Assembly (NCBI GenBank): GCA_013823505.1
Contig: PNMH01000073.1
Span: 1 to 19,558 of the forward strand
Direction of reading: 5' to 3'
DNA: 19,558 nt
Origin: Polaromonas sp.
GTDB taxonomy: Bacteria > Pseudomonadota > Gammaproteobacteria > Burkholderiales > Burkholderiaceae
A model generated the notes under the pieces. That model worked only from the letters and a program-made list of their open reading frames with translations. It ran no database searches and was not told the origin of the DNA. The position numbers and the translations under genes are program-made. Numbering within the stretch: the first letter of the stretch is position 1; the number at the start of each line of letters is the position of its first letter. Shown piece after piece: positions 6,480-14,990 of the stretch.

Positions 6480-9002
6480 GTGCCGATCCGCGGGCCCCGC
6501 ACGCTTTTGATCGACCCGGTCAACGACTTCCTCCCCTTGAATCGCCGCACCCACCTGTCCTGTGTTCCAGCCCTGCCCGGTGGGCATCTGCAACCCCGTC
6601 TCCAGGCGGCGCCCGTGGCGCTGGCGGTGCGGGGTCTGATCGCGTTGCTCGCACTCGGCGCACACACCCTGGGCCACACCCAGTCGGGCGACGGCGACGA
6701 GGCACCTAGGCCCGGCGTTTCGCTGCGTTCCAGCGGCATGTTGCTGGAGAACCTGCCCGAAGAGGCCAGGCAGCAAGCGCCCAGTTTCATCTCGGGCGAT
6801 CGCATCGAAGGGCAGACCGACGGCATCACGGCGGTGGAGGGCAAAGGTGAGCTGCGCCGCCACGACATGGTGATTCGTGCCGACCGGCTGCAACTCGACC
6901 AGCGCACCAACGAAGCCCAGGCCAAGGGAAACGTGCTGATCAACCGCGGCGGCGACCGCTTCGAAGGTCCCGAGCTGCAGCTCAATGTCGAGACCTACCA
7001 GGGCACGTTCACCCAGCCCACCTTCAACCTGCTCAAGAACGAAGGCAAGGGCGACGCCAGCCGCGTGGACTTTCTCGGCGAAGACAAGGCCGTGGCGTTT
7101 GACGCCCGTTACTCCACCTGCCCGCGCACGCCGGGCGCCAACTGGATGCCCGACTGGATGGTGCGGGCCACGAAGATCGAATTCGACAACGTGGCCCAGA
7201 CCGGCACGGCCACCAACGGTGCGCTGGAGTTCAAAGGCGTGCCCATCCTGGGATGGCCCCACTTCTCCTTTCCGCTGACCGATGCGCGCAAGTCCGGCCT
7301 GCTGCCGCCCACGCTCAACATCGACAACATCAGCGGCCTGGAAGTCACGCTGCCGTACTACCTGAACATCGCGCCCAATCTGGACGCGACGATTTACCCC
7401 ACGTTGATGAGCAAGCGCGGTGTCGATCTGGGCGGTGAGTTGCGCTACCTGCAACCGACCTACGCTGGCCAGCTGCGTGGTGCCTTCATGCCCTCGGACC
7501 AGCTTCGCGATGCCGACCGCTGGGGTTACACCGCGCAGCACAACCAGAACCTCACGGGCAGCAGCGCGGCGTTCGGTGGCTCGGCCGGCCTCTACCTCAA
7601 CCTCAATCGCGTGAGCGACGACGACTACTGGCGAGACTTCCCGCGCGCTACCGCCTCGCTCACTACCCGCCTGCTCGCCAGCGACGCGGTCTACAGCTGG
7701 GGCCAGGGACCATGGTCGGTGAGCGCGGGCGCCTACACCTGGCAGACGCTGCAGGACATCGACTCGCCCATCACCCCGCCCTACGACCGCCTGCCCTCGG
7801 TGGCGGTGCGCTATGGTCGCAGCGACGCGCAAGTGGCCAATCTCAGTGGTGTCGACTGGTCGGTGTTGACCGAGTACACCCGCTTCCAGTCGATTCCGGC
7901 CCTCACCAAGCAGACCAACGGAGACCGTGCGCTCACGGTGGCCGAAATCAGCCGCCGATTCCAGGCGCCCGGCTGGTTCGTCAAACCGCGTGCCCAGCTG
8001 CACGCCACGCAGTACACCTTTGACAGCCCGCTGGCCAATGGCTCGCGCAGCGCGTCGCGCGTGCTGCCCACCGTCAGCCTCGACAGCGGCCTGATCTTCG
8101 AGCGCGACGCCAGCTATTTCGGACGCGGCTTCACGCAGACGCTGGAGCCCCGCGCCTTCTTCACCTGGACGCCTTACCGCGACCAGCGACTGTTGCCCAA
8201 CTACGATTCGGCCGCCAACGACTTCAACCTGGCCTCGATCTACACCGAGAACGCCTTTGGTGGCAACGACCGCATTTCCGACACCCGTGCGGTCACGGTG
8301 GGCGTGAGCTCCCGCCTGCTGGATCCCGACACCGGTGGCGAGGTGGTGCGTCTGGGCGTGGCCCAGCGCTACCTGTTCCGCGATCAGGAAGTGTTTCTGC
8401 CCAATTCCACAGGCTTGGCCGGTGGCGACCCGATCAACGAGCGCCTGAGCGACATCCTGCTGGCCGCACGCGTGCAATGGAGCCCGCGATGGCTGACCGA
8501 CGCCAATGTGCAGTACAGCCCGGGCGACCGCCAATCGGTGCGCACCACGCTCAGCGGGCGCTACACGCCGAGCAACTTCCGGGTGCTCAGCGCCGCCTAC
8601 CGCCTGCAGCGCGGCAGCAGCGAACAGTTCGATGTGGGCTGGCAGTGGCCACTCAGCGATCTGTTTGGTGCGCCCGCAGGCCCCGAAGTGCGTGGCCGCG
8701 CCCTGGGCCCCGGCCAGTGGTACAGCGTGGGCCGCGTCAACTACAGCGTGCCCGATCGCAAGGTGGTCGACCTTGTCGCCGGCTTCGAGTTCGACGCGGG
8801 TTGCTGGCTGGGGCGCATCGTGCTGGAGCGTCTGCAGCGCAGCACCGCGGTGGCCAACCAGCGTATCCTTTTCCAGCTGGAATTCAGCGGCTTCTCGCGC
8901 ATCGGGTCCAACCCGCTGAAAACCCTCAAAGACAACGTGCCGCGCTACCAGTACCTGCGCGAAGAAATCAACCCGCCCAGCCGGTTCCAACAATATGACT
9001 GA
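6480..9002 (+). CDS. lptD: LPS-assembly outer-membrane protein LptD (OstA/Imp)
   Basis: An 840-residue precursor of the outer-membrane barrel that, with lipoprotein LptE, inserts lipopolysaccharide into the outer leaflet. A hydrophobic export segment (about 44-62) is followed by the periplasmic beta-jellyroll OstA domain (about 100-215, repeats such as GDRIEGQTDGITAVEGKGEL and DRFEGPELQLNVET). The 26-strand barrel domain comes next (about 235-820). Only two Cys remain in the mature part, C214 (YSTCPRT) and C775 (DAGCWLGR), so one disulfide tying jellyroll to barrel is expected. The start is uncertain: GTG 6480 gives an unusually long, polar lead before the signal, and an in-frame TTG at 6537 is an alternative. 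The 3' end overlaps surA by 8 bp. Confidence 0.95.
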   Translation: MPIRGPRTLLIDPVNDFLPLNRRTHLSCVPALPGGHLQPRLQAAPVALAVRGLIALLALGAHTLGHTQSGDGDEAPRPGVSLRSSGMLLENLPEEARQQAPSFISGDRIEGQTDGITAVEGKGELRRHDMVIRADRLQLDQRTNEAQAKGNVLINRGGDRFEGPELQLNVETYQGTFTQPTFNLLKNEGKGDASRVDFLGEDKAVAFDARYSTCPRTPGANWMPDWMVRATKIEFDNVAQTGTATNGALEFKGVPILGWPHFSFPLTDARKSGLLPPTLNIDNISGLEVTLPYYLNIAPNLDATIYPTLMSKRGVDLGGELRYLQPTYAGQLRGAFMPSDQLRDADRWGYTAQHNQNLTGSSAAFGGSAGLYLNLNRVSDDDYWRDFPRATASLTTRLLASDAVYSWGQGPWSVSAGAYTWQTLQDIDSPITPPYDRLPSVAVRYGRSDAQVANLSGVDWSVLTEYTRFQSIPALTKQTNGDRALTVAEISRRFQAPGWFVKPRAQLHATQYTFDSPLANGSRSASRVLPTVSLDSGLIFERDASYFGRGFTQTLEPRAFFTWTPYRDQRLLPNYDSAANDFNLASIYTENAFGGNDRISDTRAVTVGVSSRLLDPDTGGEVVRLGVAQRYLFRDQEVFLPNSTGLAGGDPINERLSDILLAARVQWSPRWLTDANVQYSPGDRQSVRTTLSGRYTPSNFRVLSAAYRLQRGSSEQFDVGWQWPLSDLFGAPAGPEVRGRALGPGQWYSVGRVNYSVPDRKVVDLVAGFEFDAGCWLGRIVLERLQRSTAVANQRILFQLEFSGFSRIGSNPLKTLKDNVPRYQYLREEINPPSRFQQYD

Positions 9003-10371
9003 CCGCTTCCTCCCTTCCCCGCGCGCCGCCACTTGGCTGTTGTGCTGTTCGCTGCTGGCCGCGTCCAGCGTGCAGGCCCAGGCGCTGCGTCCCTCCAGCG
9101 CCCTGCGCGCGCCGGCGACGCCCGCCACCTCTGCTAGCCGCACGGCCGACTACATCGTGGCGCTGGTCAACTCGGAGCCCATCACCAACAGCGAAGTGCG
9201 CAGGCGCCTGGTGCTGGCGGAGCAGCAACTCGCCCAGCAGTCGACCGCCATGCCGCCGCGCGACCAACTCGCGCGCCAGATGCTGGAGCAGATCATCAGC
9301 GAGCGCGCGCAACTTCAACTCGGCTCCGAGCTCGGCATCCGTGTGGATGAGGCTGCACTGGCTCAGGCCGAGCAGGCCATTGCCGCGCAGAACCAGCTCA
9401 CACCCGAAGAGTTCCGCCGTCGCATCGCCGCCGACGGTGTCGACATCAACCAGTTCCGCAACGACCTTCGCAGCCAAATTCTTTTGCGTCGTGTGCGCGA
9501 GCGCGAGGTTGACTCGAAAGTCCGCGTGGCCGAGGCCGACATCGACGACTTCATCCGCGAGCGCCAGGGCAGCAACGATGTCGCCAGCTTGCAGCTCAAC
9601 CTGGCCCACGTGCTGGTGTTGGTGCCCGAAGACGCCACGCCCGATCGGGTGCAGGCGCTGCAGGCCCGTGCCCAGAACGTGGCCGACCGAGCGCGCGCAG
9701 GCGGTGATTTCGCCGAACTGGCGCGCGAGTTTTCTGAAGCGCCCGAGCGCGTCAACGGGGGTGTGTTCGGTTTGCGCCCGGCCAACCGCCTGCCTGAGTT
9801 GTTCGTGGACGCGACCCGTTCGCTGAGCGCCGGGTCCGTTGCTGGCCCGTTGCGCAGCCCGGCGGGCTTTCACGTCCTCAAGGTGATCGAGAAACGCCAG
9901 GCGGGTTTGCCCGATGTCACGGTCAACGAAACCCGGGCGCGCCACATTCTTCTGCGTGTGAGCCCGCAACTCACCGAGGCCGCTGCCGTGGCCCGGCTCG
10001 CCGGCTTCCGCCAGCAGCTGACCAGCGGCCAGGCCACGTTTGAAGCCCTGGCGCGCGAGCACAGCCAGGACGGTTCCGCGCAGGACGGCGGCAACCTCGG
10101 CTGGGCGCAAGCCGGTCAGTTCGTTCCCGAATTTGAAGCCGCCATGAGCCGCCTGCGCCCGGGCGAAGTGTCGCCCCCGGTGGTCTCGCGTTTTGGCGTG
10201 CACCTGATCCGGGTGGAGGAGCGCCGCCAGAGCACGCTCTCGTCGCGCGATCAGCGGGAAATGGTGCGTGGTCTGGTTCGCGAGAAGAAGGCCACCGAAG
10301 CCTTGCGCACCTGGGCACAAGACGTGCGCGGTCGCGCTTACGTCGAGTACCGCGAAGCGCCGCAGCTGTGA
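8995..10371 (+). CDS. surA: Periplasmic chaperone / peptidyl-prolyl isomerase SurA
   Basis: A 458-residue periplasmic folding factor that escorts outer-membrane proteins, LptD among its known clients, to the BAM complex. A Sec signal peptide ([16 protein letters not shown], cut likely after VQA at residue 28) is followed by the SurA N-domain (about 52-190, beginning [16 protein letters not shown]). Two parvulin-type PPIase domains come next, P1 at about 198-300 and P2 at about 313-411; P2 has the full set [21 protein letters not shown] and FGVHLI. The closing C-helix region runs to EYREAPQL. In E. coli P2 is the catalytically active domain. The ATG lies inside the lptD 3' end (8-bp overlap), so translation is coupled. 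The TGA stop shares its A with the ATG of a 10-codon mini-ORF leading to rsmA. Confidence 0.95.
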   Translation: MTDRFLPSPRAATWLLCCSLLAASSVQAQALRPSSALRAPATPATSASRTADYIVALVNSEPITNSEVRRRLVLAEQQLAQQSTAMPPRDQLARQMLEQIISERAQLQLGSELGIRVDEAALAQAEQAIAAQNQLTPEEFRRRIAADGVDINQFRNDLRSQILLRRVREREVDSKVRVAEADIDDFIRERQGSNDVASLQLNLAHVLVLVPEDATPDRVQALQARAQNVADRARAGGDFAELAREFSEAPERVNGGVFGLRPANRLPELFVDATRSLSAGSVAGPLRSPAGFHVLKVIEKRQAGLPDVTVNETRARHILLRVSPQLTEAAAVARLAGFRQQLTSGQATFEALAREHSQDGSAQDGGNLGWAQAGQFVPEFEAAMSRLRPGEVSPPVVSRFGVHLIRVEERRQSTLSSRDQREMVRGLVREKKATEALRTWAQDVRGRAYVEYREAPQL

Positions 10372-10403
10372 TGCGCCGGGCCTTCCGATTGGCCTGCGCA
10401 TGA
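10371..10403 (+). CDS. Ten-codon mini-ORF bridging surA and rsmA (possible translational relay)
   Basis: ATG at 10371-10373 shares its A with the surA stop (TGATG). It runs ten codons ([10 protein letters not shown]) and stops with TGA at 10401-10403, which overlaps the rsmA ATG at 10400-10402 (ATGA). The frame exactly fills the surA-rsmA gap and is linked to both neighbours by the classic termination-reinitiation overlaps. No Shine-Dalgarno sequence is visible before rsmA. This suggests, but does not prove, that ribosomes pass from surA to rsmA through this peptide. Chance is a real alternative. Confidence 0.35.
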   Translation: MRRAFRLACA

Positions 10404-11164
10404 AGCACATCGCCCGCAAGCGCTTCGGTCAGCATTTCCTGACCGATGGCGCCATCATTGAGGCCATCGTCGATGCCATCGCGCCCCAACCTGGCGACGC
10501 GATGGTGGAGATCGGTCCCGGTCTCGCTGCACTCACGCAACCGCTGGTGGAGCGTCTGGGTCACCTCACCGTGATCGAGCTGGACCGTGATCTGGCGGTG
10601 CGTCTGCGTGCGCATCCCCAGCTTCAAGTGGTGGAATCCGATGTGTTGAAGGTGGACTTCAACGCCCTCGCTGTGCAATTGGCCGCCCCGAAGCTGCGCG
10701 TGGTCGGGAACCTGCCTTACAACATCTCCACGCCCATCCTGTTTCACCTCCTCGATCACGTGAACGTGGTGCAGGACCAGCACTTCATGCTGCAGAAGGA
10801 AGTGATCGACCGCATGGTGGCTCGCCCCGCCACTTCGGACTACAGCCGGCTCTCGGTGATGCTGCAGTGGCGCTACGCCATGGACAACGTGCTGTTCGTG
10901 CCGCCCGAGAGCTTCGATCCGCCGCCGCGCGTGGACAGCGCCATCGTGCGCATGGTCCCGCTGGCCGAGCCGCCTGCGATCGACATCGCGCGCTTTTCGA
11001 CGATGGTGCAGGTTGCCTTCAGCCAGCGCCGCAAGATCCTTCGTAACACGCTGGGTCGCTGGCTTGAAGAACAAGGCTTCACGGGCGAGTTCGATCTGCA
11101 GCGCCGTGCCGAAGAAGTGCCGGTGAGCGAATACGTCGCGTTGATCAAAAACTTGCCGGCATGA
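10400..11164 (+). CDS. rsmA: 16S rRNA dimethyladenosine transferase RsmA (KsgA)
   Basis: A 254-residue methyltransferase that in the family dimethylates A1518 and A1519 in helix 45 of 16S rRNA, a late 30S assembly checkpoint. Loss gives kasugamycin resistance. The N-terminus [10 protein letters not shown] is the family hallmark. SAM-binding motif I is [11 protein letters not shown] (37-47; canonical GPGxGALT, here with Ala for the second Gly), acidic motif II is VIELDRDL (58-65), and the catalytic motif IV is VGNLPYNIS (102-110, N104-L-P-Y107). The C-terminal helical domain contains [16 protein letters not shown] 10400 was chosen because it gives this N-terminus exactly. It follows surA by 28 bp with no pdxA gene between. 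A strong terminator begins directly after the stop. Confidence 0.96.
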   Translation: MKHIARKRFGQHFLTDGAIIEAIVDAIAPQPGDAMVEIGPGLAALTQPLVERLGHLTVIELDRDLAVRLRAHPQLQVVESDVLKVDFNALAVQLAAPKLRVVGNLPYNISTPILFHLLDHVNVVQDQHFMLQKEVIDRMVARPATSDYSRLSVMLQWRYAMDNVLFVPPESFDPPPRVDSAIVRMVPLAEPPAIDIARFSTMVQVAFSQRRKILRNTLGRWLEEQGFTGEFDLQRRAEEVPVSEYVALIKNLPA

Positions 11165-11199
11165 AAAAAGCCGCTGCGGGTGCAGCGGCTTTTCTTTTT
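11165..11199. terminator. Bidirectional rho-independent terminator between rsmA and the barstar gene
   Basis: A perfect 12-bp stem, AAAAGCCGCTGC (11166-11177) with GCAGCGGCTTTT (11182-11193), encloses a four-base loop. It is followed on the forward strand by CTTTTTG and flanked by an A-run, so the opposite transcript ends in a T-run too. It starts right after the rsmA stop and lies about 20 bp after the stop of the leftward barstar gene. It should serve both convergent operons. Confidence 0.93.
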
Positions 11200-11212
11200 G
11201 GGGGCTGCCTGA

Positions 11213-11755
11213 TCAGGCAGCCGCGAGCCAGTAACCGGCGTTGAACGGGCTGCTCATGCGCAGCGCCATTGGGCTAACGTCCAGGATCTTGTCCGTGGGC
11301 ATGGGCTCGTCGCTCTGCACTTCGATCGGCTCTTCGCCTTTGGGTGAGCGAGCCACCGAGAACGAGTAGAAGCAGCGGAACGGGATCTTGCGGTCCGACC
11401 AGTAGTCGGCGGCGTCGCGGAAGATGTCCAGCAGCTGCTCACGCGCTTCTTTATCGAACTTGGCGTGCGCAGGAATGTGCTCCAGCACCACGATGAAGCC
11501 AGTCTGCGCACCCGACTTGTGGACCATGTCGGTCATGCAGTCGTAGAGTGCGTCGAAGTTCTTGCCAAAGTGCGAAGGCAAGGTGTACTGCGCAGCGATC
11601 AATTCCAGCACGTCCTGTTTGCTCTGGGCTTTGGCCAGGTTGGCGTACAGGAAGTGGTGCCCCAAGTGCTCGGCCGCGGCCTGCAGGTCTTTCACGCCGT
11701 GGGCGCGAATCGACTGAACGATATTGGGTCGTACGTTACGAAGTGGCGTGTCCAT
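11213..11755 (-). CDS. Barstar-family ribonuclease inhibitor
   Basis: A 180-residue cytoplasmic protein with a barstar fold at about residues 43-130. The core SKQDVLELIAAQYTLPSHFG, then NFDALYDCMTD, matches the barstar pattern YGENLDALWDCL. D68 and D72 correspond to barnase-contacting D35 and D39 of Bacillus barstar. It is about twice the length of classical barstar (89 residues), with an N-terminal lead of some 40 residues and a C-terminal tail (about 135-180) ending FNAGYWLAAA. ATG 11755 is preferred over an earlier TTG. It lies 54 bp downstream of the ribonuclease gene on the same strand, so the two probably form an operon in which the inhibitor protects the cytoplasm from enzyme not yet exported. 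Binding to that RNase is inferred from context. Confidence 0.88.
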   Translation of the reverse strand: MDTPLRNVRPNIVQSIRAHGVKDLQAAAEHLGHHFLYANLAKAQSKQDVLELIAAQYTLPSHFGKNFDALYDCMTDMVHKSGAQTGFIVVLEHIPAHAKFDKEAREQLLDIFRDAADYWSDRKIPFRCFYSFSVARSPKGEEPIEVQSDEPMPTDKILDVSPMALRMSSPFNAGYWLAAA

Positions 11756-11809
11756 CTCCGCGTCTCTTTCAAAGGTCAAAGTTAAAAAACCGTTCACACC
11801 ACCCAAGAC

Positions 11810-12244
11810 TCACTGCACGATCAGCTTGAAGCTGTTGTAGTGGTCTTCGGTGTAATAACAAGCCTCAGGCGCCTTGGGCTGCAATCCACCACACACGATC
11901 CGTTTCGCGCCCCGGTGGCTCAGACCCGGCGTGGGCACCGTGTACTCACGGTAGAACCCGCGCCGCTGGCTTGGCAGCAACCTTTCGCGGTTGCCGAACA
12001 CCGTGCCGTCCTTCTCGTACCGGAAAGGCCCGCCTTGCCGGATCAACTCCATCACCTGCCTGCCCTGTGCGGGCAAGCCGGATTCGGTGAGGGAGACGGC
12101 GTTCGCGCCGGAAAGTGCCTGGTCTGTCGGTGTTCGAGCCTGCACCAAAAAGGTGCCAAGCGATGCCGTCAGAGCCAGCGCCAAGGCCAGTGTGGCCACG
12201 ACCTTGACACTCCCGATCCGCGCCCGGATCCGCTTCAGGTCCAT
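11810..12244 (-). CDS. Exported guanyl-preferring ribonuclease (barnase / RNase N1-T1-Sa family)
   Basis: A 144-residue precursor. A signal peptide (positively charged MDLKRIRARIGSVK, then hydrophobic VVATLALALALTASLGTFLV, likely cleavage after VQA at residue 36) precedes a mature microbial RNase of about 108 residues. The match to Streptomyces RNase Sa is clear across FRYEKDGTVFGNRERLLP, GFYREYTVPTPG, RGAKRIVCGG and YYTEDHYNSF. Catalytic residues by that alignment are E100 (base), R111 with R115 (phosphate) and H135 (acid), all intact, so an active endonuclease with guanine preference is expected. Two Cys (C118, C129) could pair. ATG 12244 has AGGAG at 11 bp or AAGGG at 5 bp upstream. The barstar gene follows. 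Its physiological use (RNA scavenging or competition) is unknown. Confidence 0.9.
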   Translation of the reverse strand: MDLKRIRARIGSVKVVATLALALALTASLGTFLVQARTPTDQALSGANAVSLTESGLPAQGRQVMELIRQGGPFRYEKDGTVFGNRERLLPSQRRGFYREYTVPTPGLSHRGAKRIVCGGLQPKAPEACYYTEDHYNSFKLIVQ

Positions 12245-12464
12245 GAAATCCCTTGCTCCTGATGCAATCAACCCGCCACCAACATCCCACAAATGCGCCT
12301 CATCTGGCGTGTTTTGCGGGGGTGTTGCGGGCGGGTTAACCCTGTATTCCAAGCGCGCTAGTGTGCCTGAGGCGGCCCGAAAACGCAAGCGGTTGCTGAA
12401 AAATCGGGCAAATCAGGGTGCCGGAAATGTGTGAAAAAGTTAGTGCTTGCTTTTTCCCTATGCG
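12245..12464. other. 220-bp intergenic region upstream of the RNase-barstar pair
   Basis: No credible gene is seen here. It holds a perfect 10-bp palindrome GGGTTAACCC at 12333-12342, about 90 bp before the RNase start. It also has an AT-rich 7-bp inverted repeat GAAAAAG/CTTTTTC (12433-12439 and 12450-12456) just past the maeB stop, which might weakly end maeB transcription. A leftward TTGACG overlapping the maeB stop resembles a -35 box, but no good -10 follows it. The region must carry the RNase promoter unless the pair is read through from maeB. Confidence 0.4.
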
Positions 12465-14792
12465 TCAACGGGAAACGTTGGCGTCGGCGACGGTGAGTGC
12501 TGTCATGTTCACGATGCGGCGCACGGTGGCGCTCGCGGTGAGGATGTGCACCGGTTTGTCGGCGCCCAACAGCACCGGGCCGATGGCGATGTTGCCGCCG
12601 GCGGCGGTCTTGAGCAGGTTGTAGGCGATGTTGGCCGCGTCGATGTTGGGCAACACCAGCAGGTTGGCCGCACCCTTGAGGGTGGAATTCGGCATCATTC
12701 TGGCGCGTGCCTCGGGGTCGAGTGCCACATCTCCGTGCATCTCGCCGTCCACCTCCAGCCAGGGCGCCTGCTCACGCAGCAGCTCCAGCGTGCGGCGCAT
12801 CTTGATGGCGCTGGGCTCGTTGCTCGATCCGAAGTTGGAATGGGACAGCAGGGCGGCCTTGGGCTGCAGGCCGAAGCGCAGCATTTCTTCGGCCGCCATC
12901 ACCGTGATTTCACACAGCTCCTCGGCGCTGGGGTCGTGGTTGACGTGGGTGTCGACCAGGAACACCTGCCGTCCGGGCAGCATCAGGCCGTTCATGCAGG
13001 CGTAGATGCGCACGTCCTGTGCGGTGCTCGGGCTGCCGCCAGCGCGTTTGCCGATCACCTGGTCGATGTATTGCAGGTGGTTGTGGGTGGAGCCCCAGGT
13101 GCCGCAGATCAGACCATCGACCTCGCCCTTGTGCAGCAGCATCGACCCGATCAGGGTGAGACGGCGGCGCATCTCGATCTTGGCGAGTTGCTGGGTGACG
13201 CCCTTGCGCTCGGTCATGCGGTGGTAGGTCTGCCAGAAATCGCGGTAGCGGTCGTCCTGCTCGACGTTGACGATGTCGTAGTCGAGCTCTTCGCGCAGGC
13301 GCAGGCCGAACTTCTCGATGCGCTGGGCAATGACAGCCGGGCGGCCGATCAGGGTGGGGCGGGCCAGGCCTTCGTCCACCACGATCTGGCAGGCGCGCAG
13401 CACACGCTCTTCTTCACCCTCGGCGTAGGCCACGCGCTTGCGGGCGGCGGTTTTGGCGGCCGCGTAGATCGGTTTCATGATCGTGCCGGAAGCGAACACG
13501 AAGCTCTGCAGGCGTTCGCGGTAGGCCGCCATGTCGGTGATGGGGCGCAGGGCCACGCCGCTCTCAGCCGCGGCCTGGGCCACGGCCGGCGCGATCTTCA
13601 TCATCAGGCGCGGATCGAACGGCTTGGGGATCAGGTATTCGGGGCCAAAGGCCAGCTGTTCACCGGCGTAGGCGGCAGCCACCACTTCGCTCTGCTCGGC
13701 CTGGGCGAGTTCGGCGATGGCGTGCACCGCTGCGATTTCCATCTCGTCGGTGATGGTGGTCGCGCCGCTGTCGAGCGCGCCGCGGAATATGTAGGGGAAG
13801 CACAGGACGTTGTTGACCTGGTTCGGGTAGTCGGTGCGTCCCGTGGCCATGATGATGTCGCTGCGCACCGCATGCGCATCTTCGGGGGCGATCTCGGGGT
13901 TCGGGTTGGCCAGCGCGAAGATCACCGGCCTGGGTGCCATCGTCGCCACCATCGCGGGCTTGAGCACGCCGCCGGCCGACAGGCCAAGGAACACGTCGGC
14001 GCCTTCGATCACCTCGGCGAGCTTGCGCTTGTCGGTCTTTTGCATGTACTGACGCTTGTCGTCATCCATCAGCTCCTCGCGGCCTTCATAGACCACGCCG
14101 GCCAGGTCGGTGACGAACACGTTCTCGCGCTTCAGGCCCACCTTGAGCAGCAGGTTCAGGCAAGCCAGCGCTGCGGCGCCCGCACCCGACGTGACCAGCT
14201 TCACCTGGCCGATGTCCTTGCCCGCGACCTTCAGCCCGTTGAGCATGGCCGCCGCCACCGTGATGGCCGTGCCGTGCTGGTCGTCGTGGAACACGGGGAT
14301 CTTCATGCGCTTGCGCAGTTCGCGCTCCACGTAGAAGCAGTCCGGTGCTTTGATGTCCTCGAGGTTGATCGCACCGAAGGTCGGCTCCAGCGCGGCAATG
14401 ATCTCGACCAGCTTGGCCGGGTCCTTCTCGTCGATCTCGATATCGAACACGTCGACGCCGGCGAACTTCTTGAACAGGACGCCTTTGCCTTCCATCACCG
14501 GCTTGGCCGCGAGCGGACCAATGTCACCCAGGCCCAGCACAGCGGTGCCGTTGGTGATGACGCCGACCAGGTTGCCGCGGCTGGTGTACTTGAAGGCGTT
14601 GACCGGGTCGGCCACGATTTCTTCGCATGGAGCGGCCACGCCGGGCGAGTACGCCAGGGCCAGATCGCGCTGGTTGGTGAGCTGCTTGGTGGCGGCGATC
14701 GCCACCTTGCCGGGCGTTGGGAACTCGTGGTACTCGAGGGCGGCTCGGCGCAGCTCGGCGCGCTTGTTTTCCTGGCTGTTGTCCATGGTCAT
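12465..14792 (-). CDS. maeB: NADP-dependent malic enzyme with C-terminal phosphotransacetylase-like domain (MaeB type)
   Basis: A 775-residue cytoplasmic enzyme converting L-malate to pyruvate and CO2 with NADPH formation. The malic N-domain (about 18-160) shows YSPGVAAPC (Tyr48) and [18 protein letters not shown] (Lys97). Metal and active-site segments are [10 protein letters not shown] (143-152) and [10 protein letters not shown] (168-177). The dinucleotide-binding part follows with [11 protein letters not shown] (about 199-209). From about 440 to the end is a phosphate acetyl/butyryltransferase-like domain. In characterised MaeB proteins this is thought to be a regulatory acetyl-CoA sensor without transferase activity. 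The full length (about 760 in E. coli) shows no truncation. GGAG lies eight bases before ATG 14792; a second ATG two codons later is possible. It is transcribed alone. Confidence 0.95.
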   Translation of the reverse strand: MTMDNSQENKRAELRRAALEYHEFPTPGKVAIAATKQLTNQRDLALAYSPGVAAPCEEIVADPVNAFKYTSRGNLVGVITNGTAVLGLGDIGPLAAKPVMEGKGVLFKKFAGVDVFDIEIDEKDPAKLVEIIAALEPTFGAINLEDIKAPDCFYVERELRKRMKIPVFHDDQHGTAITVAAAMLNGLKVAGKDIGQVKLVTSGAGAAALACLNLLLKVGLKRENVFVTDLAGVVYEGREELMDDDKRQYMQKTDKRKLAEVIEGADVFLGLSAGGVLKPAMVATMAPRPVIFALANPNPEIAPEDAHAVRSDIIMATGRTDYPNQVNNVLCFPYIFRGALDSGATTITDEMEIAAVHAIAELAQAEQSEVVAAAYAGEQLAFGPEYLIPKPFDPRLMMKIAPAVAQAAAESGVALRPITDMAAYRERLQSFVFASGTIMKPIYAAAKTAARKRVAYAEGEEERVLRACQIVVDEGLARPTLIGRPAVIAQRIEKFGLRLREELDYDIVNVEQDDRYRDFWQTYHRMTERKGVTQQLAKIEMRRRLTLIGSMLLHKGEVDGLICGTWGSTHNHLQYIDQVIGKRAGGSPSTAQDVRIYACMNGLMLPGRQVFLVDTHVNHDPSAEELCEITVMAAEEMLRFGLQPKAALLSHSNFGSSNEPSAIKMRRTLELLREQAPWLEVDGEMHGDVALDPEARARMMPNSTLKGAANLLVLPNIDAANIAYNLLKTAAGGNIAIGPVLLGADKPVHILTASATVRRIVNMTALTVADANVSR

Positions 14793-14843
14793 GATCTTGT
14801 CTCCGGTCGTGCTGAATTCTTGCTATGTGAAAGCGAGTTGCGC

Positions 14844-14849
14844 ATTCTA
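14844..14849 (-). promoter_or_regulatory. Candidate -10 box for maeB
   Basis: On the reverse strand this reads TAGAAT, five of six matches to the sigma-70 -10 consensus, about 50 bp before the maeB start codon. No recognisable -35 sits at the right spacing, so this is only a candidate. Confidence 0.25.
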
Positions 14850-14941
14850 GTTCCGCGCCCGGGAAAACCCTAGTCCGTAATACCGCGTAAACCGTGGCGG
14901 GGGCTGTGACTTTTCAGGAGGGAATGCCGTGCGAATGGCGG

Positions 14942-14967
14942 AAAAAAAGCCCCGCCACGGGCGGAGC
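14942..14967 (-). terminator. Rho-independent terminator of the bacterioferritin gene
   Basis: Read leftward, GCTCCGCC (14967-14960) pairs with GGCGGGGC (14956-14949), one T-G wobble among eight pairs, around the loop CGT. It is followed by seven T residues (14948-14942). It lies 23 bp past the bacterioferritin stop, as expected for a gene transcribed as a single unit. Confidence 0.9.
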
Positions 14968-14990
14968 TTGTGGGCCAGGGCGTGGGCCGA

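Noticed and set aside
6420..9143. A 907-codon open frame on the reverse strand opposite lptD
   Set aside because: The composition (Ala/Val/Gly/His/Gln-rich, no motifs) is that of a codon-bias shadow, and lptD on the forward strand is certain.
12433..12456. GAAAAAG/CTTTTTC inverted repeat after maeB, considered as a proper terminator
   Set aside because: The stem is almost all A-T and no T-run follows in the direction of maeB transcription; mentioned only as a weak possibility.
12447..14873. An 808-codon open frame on the forward strand opposite maeB
   Set aside because: It is the antisense shadow of a well-recognised enzyme in high-GC DNA. Its product is His/Val/Gly-rich without any family motif, while the reverse strand encodes complete malic enzyme motifs.
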